A stretch of DNA of 5,264 bases from Desulfarculus sp. (GTDB lineage Bacteria > Desulfobacterota > Desulfarculia > Desulfarculales > Desulfarculaceae). The translations under genes were made by a program, and so were the position numbers. The DNA lies in NCBI GenBank assembly GCA_020216625.1, contig JAIUYB010000204.1, positions 1 to 5,264 on the forward strand, read 5' to 3'. The notes below the pieces were generated by a model, which saw nothing but the letters and a program-made list of their open reading frames with translations, made no database searches and was not told the DNA's origin. Positions 1 to 5,264 of this stretch are shown one piece after another (positions within the stretch are counted from its first letter, which is position 1; each line of letters begins with the position of its first letter).

Positions 1-354
1 CATGACCTTGCAGACCTTTTCGCCGAAGGGGCCGGAGAGCGAGCCGCCGAAGACGGTGAAATCCTGGCTGAAGACGAAGACCGGCCGGCTGTCGATGGTG
101 CCATAGCCGGTCACCACCCCGTCGCCCATGATCTTCTGCTTGTCCATGCCGAACTCGTGACAGCGGTGGACCACGAAGCGGTCCATCTCCTCGAAGCTGC
201 CCTCGTCCAACAGGGTGGTGATGCGTTCGCGCGCGGTCAGCTTGCCCTTTTCGTGCTGGGCCGCGATGCGCTTTTCGCCACCACCCAGGTCCGCCTGCTG
301 GTTCAGGGTCCTGAGCTGCTCCAACTTTTCGCGCGTGGTGAGCTGTTTGCTCAT
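1..354 (-). CDS. Acyl-CoA carboxylase carboxyltransferase subunit, MmdA/PccB family (5' part only)
   Basis: This is the N-terminal 118 codons of a biotin-dependent carboxyltransferase that moves CO2 between carboxybiotin and an acyl-CoA. The closest resemblance is to propionyl-CoA carboxylase beta, methylmalonyl-CoA decarboxylase alpha and the 12S transcarboxylase subunit. It starts [14 protein letters not shown], followed by a charged helical stretch and the family's basic segment around residues 24-45 ([20 protein letters not shown]). Then come GDGVVTGYG (77-85) and [12 protein letters not shown] (95-106), both typical of the crotonase-like CoA-binding half. Full-length members have about 510-520 residues, so roughly three quarters lies beyond the left edge. 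The ATG at 354 is chosen because AGGGAGG precedes it by five bases and the family usually starts here. An in-frame ATG at 435-433 would add 27 residues of Pro/Ser/Ala-rich sequence unlike the family. The biotin carrier gene upstream is the probable partner. Decarboxylase, carboxylase and transcarboxylase cannot be told apart from this fragment. Confidence 0.93.
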   Translation of the reverse strand, partial: MSKQLTTREKLEQLRTLNQQADLGGGEKRIAAQHEKGKLTARERITTLLDEGSFEEMDRFVVHRCHEFGMDKQKIMGDGVVTGYGTIDSRPVFVFSQDFTVFGGSLSGPFGEKVCKVM

Positions 355-552
355 GCCTGCCTCCCTGGGCCCGGACGACGAGGGGCAAGGTCCGGGTGTT
401 TGCGGATGCGCCGACCGGGCCGGTGCGCTGGCCATGGCCAGCCGGGGGACGCGAGCGGCCCCCTGGCCACCGGCTTCCAATATCAGGCCAGGATTCGCGG
501 GAGATGCGGACGCCACGCCCCACCGCGGCGACCACGTCTGTCGTTTATAACA
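355..552 (-). other. Long, structured presumptive 5' leader of the carboxyltransferase gene
   Basis: No gene is visible here. If transcription starts about seven bases after the TATAAT at 564-559, the leader is about 200 bases long. It holds several perfect inverted repeats that nest. A 7-bp outer stem (474-468 with 425-419) encloses a 5-bp G/C hairpin (463-459 with 448-444) and the 16-base palindrome GCTGGCCATGGCCAGC (442-427). Only one base separates the palindrome from each neighbouring stem, so the whole can be drawn as a three-way junction. A competing hairpin pairs 492-486 with 468-462 (GGCCAGG/CCTGGCC on the plus strand) and cannot coexist with the outer stem. What is seen is the set of repeats; a regulatory role is inference, and a GC-rich leader produces some pairing by chance. 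It matches no riboswitch class I can name. Confidence 0.4.
360..366 (-). promoter_or_regulatory. Shine-Dalgarno site of the carboxyltransferase gene
   Basis: AGGGAGG on the minus strand lies five bases before the ATG at 354. It decides this start over the in-frame ATG at 435-433, which sits inside a 16-base palindrome and has no comparable purine tract before it. An inverted repeat (391-396 with 370-375, TCCGGG/CCCGGA) lies just upstream of the site and would fold immediately before it. Confidence 0.75.
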
Positions 553-558
553 CATTTC

Positions 559-564
559 ATTATA
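559..564 (-). promoter_or_regulatory. Candidate -10 box (TATAAT) for the carboxyltransferase gene
   Basis: A perfect TATAAT occurs on the minus strand in a short AT-rich island (about 541-575) within very GC-rich DNA, after the biotin carrier gene's terminator and before the carboxyltransferase gene. No good -35 is found at 16-18 bases (GCTGCA at 587-582 for a 17-base spacer), and there is no extended TGn. A second option is TTATCT (573-568), 18 bases, TATAAA (549-544). A weak -35 would fit an activator-dependent promoter. The exact box is uncertain. Confidence 0.45.
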
Positions 565-601
565 CGGAGATAAGGCCCCAGTGCAGCATCGGCCTGGCGG
601 C

Positions 602-641
602 AAAAATCAGCCCGCGACAAAAAAGCCGCGGGCCGCGCGGG
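602..641 (-). terminator. Intrinsic terminator after the biotin carrier gene, with two overlapping hairpins
   Basis: On the minus strand CCGCG (640-636) and CGCGG (630-626) form an all-GC stem with a five-base loop, followed after one C by six T (624-619). The downstream arm can instead pair as CCCGCG (632-627) with CGCGGG (616-611), followed three bases later by five T (606-602). Both are terminator-like and share one arm. A further inverted repeat, CGGGATC (689-683) with GATCCCG (644-638), overlaps the first arm of the upstream hairpin. The position, about 55 bases after the carrier gene's stop codon, fits termination of that transcript. Confidence 0.72.
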
Positions 642-694
642 ATCACTCCCCCAGCGGCCCACGGCTATATGCCATGGCTGACGATCCCGAATGA

Positions 695-907
695 TTACTT
701 CAGGATCAGCAACACCTGCTCGGCCTCGACGGTCTGGCCGGCGCTGACCTTGATCTCGGCCACGGTGCCATCCTCTTCGCACAGGATGGGCATTTCCATT
801 TTCATGGCCTCCAGCACGGCCACCTCGTCGTCCTCGGAGATGCTGTCGCCCACGTTCACCGAGATCTTGATAACCTTACCGCCCATGGGTGCTTTGATTT
901 CGGCCAA
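695..907 (-). CDS. Stand-alone biotin carboxyl carrier protein (biotinyl domain, 70 residues)
   Basis: This small cytoplasmic protein carries covalently bound biotin and shuttles CO2 between the active sites of a biotin-dependent (de)carboxylase or transcarboxylase. The whole protein is one biotinyl/lipoyl domain. The biotin attachment motif EAMKMEMP occupies residues 33-40, with Lys36 as the target of biotin protein ligase. The usual glycines of the fold are present (G9-G10, G20, G46, G56). At 70 residues it is the size of isolated biotinyl domains such as the 1.3S-type carrier, without the Ala/Pro-rich linker of AccB or oxaloacetate decarboxylase. The start is TTG at 907, supported by a strong Shine-Dalgarno site and by the conserved start of the domain (AEIKAPMGGKV). 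The first internal ATG, codon 8, would cut into the fold. It has its own promoter (993-1021) and terminator. The carboxyltransferase gene follows, and no biotin carboxylase is present in the window. Confidence 0.93.
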   Translation of the reverse strand: MAEIKAPMGGKVIKISVNVGDSISEDDEVAVLEAMKMEMPILCEEDGTVAEIKVSAGQTVEAEQVLLILK

Positions 908-915
908 GACTCTTT

Positions 916-923
916 CCTCCTCT
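916..923 (-). promoter_or_regulatory. Strong Shine-Dalgarno site fixing the TTG start of the biotin carrier gene
   Basis: AGAGGAGG on the minus strand stands eight bases before TTG at 907-905. It is near-perfect and well spaced, which makes the rare TTG start credible although no ATG or GTG lies there. Confidence 0.82.
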
Positions 924-992
924 TGACGGGCCGGACCGCGGGTGACAACCCTTGGCCGGCGCTAGGTATTTCACACTCCCAAATGCCTTGGC

Positions 993-1021
993 AGCATAGA
1001 TCGGACCATCAACCCTGTCAA
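993..1021 (-). promoter_or_regulatory. Sigma-70-type promoter of the biotin carrier gene
   Basis: On the minus strand a consensus -35 TTGACA (1021-1016), a 17-base spacer, and a -10 TATGCT (998-993, four of six matching) lie between the synthase stop codon and the carrier start. The predicted start near 986 gives a leader of about 78 bases. The interrupted palindrome GGCCC-TT-GGGCC (1022-1033) abuts the -35 directly and could be a regulator site or only part of the upstream gene's 3' end. Confidence 0.7.
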
Positions 1022-1043
1022 GGCCCTTGGGCCACAATTTCGG

Positions 1044-1080
1044 CCGGACGCGGTCGATGCCCGCGGCCGGGGCCGTCCGG
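1044..1080 (-). repeat. Inverted repeat after the synthase gene, no T tract
   Basis: CCGGACG (1044-1050) and CGTCCGG (1074-1080) form a perfect 7-bp stem about 15 bases after the synthase stop codon. No run of T follows on the minus strand, so this is not a standard intrinsic terminator. It may protect the 3' end of the mRNA, act with another termination mechanism, or have no role. Confidence 0.4.
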
Positions 1081-1095
1081 GGCCTTCCAGGGCGT

Positions 1096-2937
1096 CTATT
1101 CCTTGTCCCCGTCCTCGGCGTCCATCTTGGCCAGATCCTCGAAACGGATGTCCGCGCCCAGCACGCCGATGATCTGCTCGTCGTCGTCGCGCACCGGGCC
1201 GCTGACGGTCATGCACAGCGCCCCGGTGATCTTGCTGGTGTAGAACTCGCTGACGTGGACCTTGCCGTCCTTCATCGGCTCCACGAACCAGTCGCGGTCG
1301 CTGAAGTCCACCTCCAGGCTGGCCCGGCCATACTTGGCCTTGTCGGTGATGTGGGTGATGTTGCGGGTGATCTTGTAGCCGTTGTTGTTGACCACGTAGA
1401 GGAACTGGATGAAGGGGTTCTTCTCCAAAAAATCCTCCAGCAGCGGTTCGATCAGCGCCGGGGCCATGGTCTTGAGCTCGGGACGGCTGGTCAGCTCGGT
1501 GCCCAGGCTCATGGCCACCTGCCTGGCCCGGTCCTTCAGACGGTCGAACTCCGAGAGGAACAGTTGGGGCAGATACTTGCGCGCCACCACCTCCAGCTCG
1601 GTGTTGCCGATGGTGGTCAGGCGGCCGCCATCGTATTGCTCCTTGACCCACTTGTAGATCTTTTGGACGCCGGGGTGGCGTTTGTCCACCTTGCGCTCTT
1701 CGGCCAGCTTCAGGCGCTGATTGACCCAGTGGGCGATGCCCGCCGCGCCGGACTTGTCGGTGATGGCGATGGTGTAGGGCCGGCCCAGGATCAGTTCGGT
1801 GTCGAAGATGTTGTAAATCTCCGGGTTCTTGATTAGACCGTCGGCGTGGATGCCGGCGCTGGTGCTGTTGAAGTCGCGGCCCACGAAGGGGGTGGCCGGC
1901 GGGATGCGGTGGCCGATCTCTTTCTCGAAATATTCGGCGATCTCGGTGATGACCCGGGTGTCCATGCCGTCGTCCTTGCCGCGCAAGGCGATGTATTCGA
2001 TGACCAGGGCCTCCACCGGGGTGTTGCCGGTGCGTTCGCCAAAGCCCAGCAGGGAGCCGTTGACCGAGCCACAGCCGTAGAGCCAGGCGGTGGTGGCGTT
2101 GATCAGCACCTTGTAGAAATCGTTATGGCCGTGCCATTCCAGGAGTTTTCCCGGAATGCCGGCGTCCTCGATCATGGCGCGCACCAGCTTGGGCACCGAG
2201 CGGGGCATGGCCGCGCCGGGGTAGGTGACGCCGTAGCCCATGGTGTCGCACAGGCGCACCTTGATCGGCACGCCCGATTCCTCGCGCAGCTTGGTCAGCT
2301 CGATGGCGAACGGCACCACGAAGCCATAGATGTCGGCCCGGGTGACGTCCTCCATGTGGCAGCGGGGCACCACGCCCATGGCCAGGGCCTCCTTGACCAC
2401 GGCCAGGTACTTGTCCATACAGGTCTGGCGGTCCAGGCCCAGCTTGAGGAAGATGTGGTAGTCGCTGACCGAGGTGAGGATGCCGGTCTCCTTGATCCCC
2501 ATCTCCTTGACCGCCTTCAGCTCCTCGGTGTTGGCCCGCACCCAGCCGGTGATCTCCGGGAAGCGGTGGCCCAGGGCCTGGCATTTCTCCACCGCCTCGC
2601 GGTCGCGTTGGCTGTAGAGGAAGAACTCGCATTGGCGCAGGATGCCCTTGGGGCCGGACAGCCGGTGCATCATGTCGTATAGGGCGACGATCTGCTCCAC
2701 CTTGTAAGGCGGTCGGGCCTGCTGGCCGTCCCGGAAGGTGGTGTCGGTGATCTGCATCTCCTCCGCGGGATCCAGAGGCTGGAGTTTATGGTCGAAATCG
2801 ATGCGGCAGACCTCGTTGTACGGGAAGATGTTGCGCAACAGTTGCGGTTCGGTGGTCTGCTCCAGGCGCACGAATTGATCCTGATGGACGTGGTCCAAGA
2901 GCCTGCGTCGGGGATTCCATCTGGACATGGCGTTCAT
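1096..2937 (-). CDS. Re-citrate synthase-like enzyme (isopropylmalate/homocitrate synthase family) with C-terminal Cache-like domain
   Basis: This is a DRE-TIM barrel enzyme expected to condense acetyl-CoA with a 2-oxo acid in the cytoplasm. The barrel spans about residues 60-345. TTFRDGQQ (66-73) supplies the catalytic Arg69 and metal ligand Asp70. HGHND (269-273) gives the His-x-His metal ligands. GFGERTGN (298-305) is the family signature and supplies a likely Asn ligand. AGIHADG (361-367) matches the catalytic-His loop of isopropylmalate synthases. These separate it from pyruvate carboxylase/5S transcarboxylase carboxyltransferases. The overall resemblance (for example ITDTTFRDGQQARPPY, ETGILTSVSDYHIFLK) is to proteins described as Re-citrate synthases in anaerobes; the oxo acid is not proven. 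Residues about 462-605 are not LeuA-like. A long helix followed by DRDWF...SEFYTS, TVSGPV and IGVLGADIRFEDL is the pattern of Cache/PDC ligand-binding domains. No signal peptide or membrane segment is seen. ATG at 2937 is the first possible start because an in-frame TGA lies at 2943-2941; the Shine-Dalgarno site is weak, and ATG at 2928 is an alternative. Confidence 0.88.
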   Translation of the reverse strand: MNAMSRWNPRRRLLDHVHQDQFVRLEQTTEPQLLRNIFPYNEVCRIDFDHKLQPLDPAEEMQITDTTFRDGQQARPPYKVEQIVALYDMMHRLSGPKGILRQCEFFLYSQRDREAVEKCQALGHRFPEITGWVRANTEELKAVKEMGIKETGILTSVSDYHIFLKLGLDRQTCMDKYLAVVKEALAMGVVPRCHMEDVTRADIYGFVVPFAIELTKLREESGVPIKVRLCDTMGYGVTYPGAAMPRSVPKLVRAMIEDAGIPGKLLEWHGHNDFYKVLINATTAWLYGCGSVNGSLLGFGERTGNTPVEALVIEYIALRGKDDGMDTRVITEIAEYFEKEIGHRIPPATPFVGRDFNSTSAGIHADGLIKNPEIYNIFDTELILGRPYTIAITDKSGAAGIAHWVNQRLKLAEERKVDKRHPGVQKIYKWVKEQYDGGRLTTIGNTELEVVARKYLPQLFLSEFDRLKDRARQVAMSLGTELTSRPELKTMAPALIEPLLEDFLEKNPFIQFLYVVNNNGYKITRNITHITDKAKYGRASLEVDFSDRDWFVEPMKDGKVHVSEFYTSKITGALCMTVSGPVRDDDEQIIGVLGADIRFEDLAKMDAEDGDKE

Positions 2938-2971
2938 CTTTCATGGCTAGGGGGTATCGGCGCGGGCGCCG

Positions 2972-2986
2972 GCCTGGTTACCAGGC
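2972..2986. promoter_or_regulatory. Possible operator: 15-base palindrome before the synthase gene
   Basis: GCCTGGT-T-ACCAGGC is a perfect palindrome with 7-base arms and one central base. It lies 35 bases before the synthase start codon and seven bases after the TATAAA on the minus strand, so it would cover the predicted transcription start. This position suits a repressor site. No regulator gene is in the window, so the binding protein is unknown. Confidence 0.4.
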
Positions 2987-2993
2987 GGATTGC

Positions 2994-2999
2994 TTTATA
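2994..2999 (-). promoter_or_regulatory. Candidate -10 box (TATAAA) of the synthase gene
   Basis: TATAAA on the minus strand in a small AT-rich patch is the best -10 candidate between the lipoprotein gene's terminator and the synthase start. The -35 region is poor (CCGTGG at 17 bases), and no convincing sigma-54 GG-N10-GC pattern is present. Two further inverted repeats lie upstream: CCCC-TT-GGGG at 3026-3035, inside CGGACC (3020-3025)/GGTCCG (3045-3050). Promoter activity is a guess from position. Confidence 0.3.
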
Positions 3000-3098
3000 T
3001 TCGAGAACGATGGTGGCCACGGACCCCCCTTGGGGATATCGGGCGGTCCGGGGAGGGAAGTGACAGCCAGGGGTGGCATGACCCAGCTAGGGCCTGGC

Positions 3099-3133
3099 CA
3101 AAATTGAGAAGGGGCACCCGGCTGGGTGCCCCT
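3099..3133 (-). terminator. Intrinsic terminator after the LysM lipoprotein gene
   Basis: GGGGCACCC (3132-3124 on the minus strand) and GGGTGCCCC (3119-3111) form a perfect 9-bp stem with loop AGCC, extended by one A-T pair. It is followed by TTCTCAATTTT, a loose T-rich tail. It lies about 65 bases after the lipoprotein stop codon. A second inverted repeat, CCCTCCCC (3165-3158) with GGGGAGGG (3137-3130), overlaps the first arm by three bases. Another, CCGGAT-N2-ATCCGG (3146-3159), lies within it. Confidence 0.7.
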
Positions 3134-3199
3134 CCCCGATTCACACCGGATTGATCCGGGGAGGGCGCCGCGGGTGGCGGTGCCATCCCCGGCTGGTCC

Positions 3200-3649
3200 C
3201 TACTTGGGCGGGCAGTAACGCTTGGCGCCCTTGGGAACCACGTACTTCGGGAACTTGCCGGCTTGCTTGCGGCACTCGGCCTTCTGCGCGTCGGTCAGAT
3301 CCCGGGGAATGGACAGGACCATGCCAACCTTCAACTTGTTGGCGTTCTTGATCTTGTCCTTGTTGGCGTTGAAGATGCAGGGCCACAGCAGCGGATCCTG
3401 GTAGATCTGCGGCTTGGCGGAGATGCTCCACAGGTCGTCGCACTTCTCGACCGTGTAGGTGGTGGGCAGAGCCGGGGCCGGGGCCGGAGCCTCGGTCATC
3501 GGTTTGGGCGCGCCCTCCCACTTCTTGGGCGGCGGAGGCGGAGCCGCCTGGGGCTGCTCATCCGTACCGCAAACCGCCGCGCATCCGCTGAGCAGGCCCA
3601 GCGCGACCACCACGGCAATCCAGGGGAACACTTTCACCAGCTTCCTCAT
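3200..3649 (-). CDS. LysM-domain lipoprotein, probably outer membrane
   Basis: This small exported protein is predicted to bind peptidoglycan through one LysM domain; its exact role is unknown. Residues 1-22 are a lipoprotein signal peptide (positively charged MRKLVK, then a hydrophobic core) ending in the lipobox LSGC, with Cys23 as the lipidated residue. Ala24 at the next position does not signal inner-membrane retention, so outer-membrane sorting is likely. Residues about 33-62 are a Pro/Ala-rich linker that can span the periplasm. Residues 64-115 are LysM-like: TYTVEKCDDLWSIS, then NANKDKIKNANKLKVGMVLSIP. A short basic tail (116-149) ends in CPPK. Besides Cys23 and Cys27 there are four cysteines (70, 91, 126, 146), two of them within the LysM domain, which could form disulfides. 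AAGGAGG stands eight bases before the ATG. The gene has its own promoter and terminator and is probably unrelated in function to the flanking metabolic genes. Confidence 0.9.
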   Translation of the reverse strand: MRKLVKVFPWIAVVVALGLLSGCAAVCGTDEQPQAAPPPPPKKWEGAPKPMTEAPAPAPALPTTYTVEKCDDLWSISAKPQIYQDPLLWPCIFNANKDKIKNANKLKVGMVLSIPRDLTDAQKAECRKQAGKFPKYVVPKGAKRYCPPK

Positions 3650-3785
3650 TCAGAAACCCTCCTTCCCAGTTACCGTCGGACCAAAAAACTAAACCCGGCA
3701 CGACGCTTCAATGGCCTGCGTTCGCTCCGTGATACCAGCCGAATCCCAAACACGGGGCCTTGCATCATCCCCGTCTCCAGGGTCA

Positions 3786-3815
3786 ATTCTAGGCACGAAT
3801 CTTACTGACTGTCAA
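3786..3815 (-). promoter_or_regulatory. Sigma-70-type promoter of the LysM lipoprotein gene
   Basis: On the minus strand a consensus -35 TTGACA (3815-3810), an 18-base spacer and -10 TAGAAT (3791-3786, five of six matching) start 29 bases after the aspS stop codon. Predicted initiation near 3779 leaves a leader of about 130 bases before the lipoprotein ATG. No clear intrinsic terminator is seen between aspS and this promoter. Confidence 0.7.
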
Positions 3816-3843
3816 CCGCTTTGCAAGCAGAAAAATTGGGCGG

Positions 3844-5264
<1,421 letters not shown>

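Noticed and set aside
419..490. Short resemblance to a cobalamin riboswitch (GGAAGCCGGTG on the minus strand) before a B12-related carboxyltransferase gene
   Set aside because: The match stops after about 11 bases. The following conserved core and the B12-box-like segments expected downstream are absent, so only the short repeat arm is shared.
483..782. A 99-codon minus-strand frame overlapping the biotin carrier
   Set aside because: It is out of frame with the clear biotinyl domain, its translation is Arg/Gly-rich, and it runs through the terminator into the leader.
1027..2682. Long plus-strand open frames of 269 and 278 codons opposite the synthase gene
   Set aside because: They are antisense shadows of a high-GC coding region, with low-complexity Val/Leu/His/Gly-rich translations and no recognisable domain.
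1096..2937. Reading the synthase as transcarboxylase 5S / pyruvate carboxylase subunit B because of the biotin carrier next door
   Set aside because: The barrel has HGHND, GFGERTGN and AGIHADG, which belong to the acetyl-CoA-condensing branch, and lacks the RDxHQS-type motif of the carboxyltransferases.
1024..3034. CCCTTGGG shared between the spacers before the synthase (3027-3034) and the biotin carrier (1024-1031) as a common operator
   Set aside because: The same eight bases also occur inside the synthase and lipoprotein coding regions, as expected in GC-rich DNA, so the sharing is not informative.
3816..3843. Possible terminator directly after aspS (CCGC...GCGG with a T run)
   Set aside because: The arms are only four bases, the T run lies inside the loop, and no T tract follows the hairpin.

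Overview
The window is GC-rich and carries five protein genes, all on the minus strand, so transcription runs from high to low coordinates. Order of transcription: aspS (partial, entering from the right edge), a small LysM lipoprotein, a 613-residue acyl-CoA-condensing enzyme of the isopropylmalate/homocitrate/Re-citrate synthase family with a C-terminal Cache-like sensor domain, a 70-residue biotin carrier protein, and the first 118 codons of a propionyl-/methylmalonyl-CoA carboxyltransferase (left edge). High GC, a Re-citrate-synthase-like enzyme, a stand-alone biotin carrier beside an MmdA/PccB-type subunit, and an outer-membrane-type lipoprotein together suggest a Gram-negative anaerobe, most likely of the Desulfobacterota (former Deltaproteobacteria). 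This is inference from gene content; no marker in the window fixes the taxon.

Layout: 5264-3844 is aspS. 3843-3650 is a spacer with a near-consensus promoter for the lipoprotein gene (3649-3200). 3199-2938 holds an intrinsic terminator and a possible promoter with a palindrome at its predicted start site, leading into the synthase gene (2937-1096). 1095-908 holds a strong sigma-70-type promoter (TTGACA, 17 bases, TATGCT) and a strong Shine-Dalgarno site for the biotin carrier gene (907-695, TTG start). 694-355 is a 340-base gap with no gene; it holds the carrier gene's terminator, a TATAAT box, and a roughly 200-base, highly structured presumptive leader of the carboxyltransferase gene (354-1).

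The genes look like neighbouring single transcription units rather than one operon, since promoters or terminators separate most of them. The three metabolic genes make sense together. The biotin carrier and carboxyltransferase subunit are parts of a biotin enzyme that moves CO2 on or off propionyl-/methylmalonyl-CoA. The synthase would condense acetyl-CoA with a 2-oxo acid, plausibly oxaloacetate to citrate. This would join propionate/succinate chemistry to the entry of the citric acid cycle.

The most unusual item is the synthase. A Cache-type small-molecule-binding fold, normally found outside the membrane in receptors, sits at the C-terminus of a soluble enzyme with no transmembrane segment, where classical isopropylmalate synthases carry their leucine-sensing domain. 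The second item of interest is the carboxyltransferase leader, whose inverted repeats nest as a three-way junction with a competing alternative hairpin.
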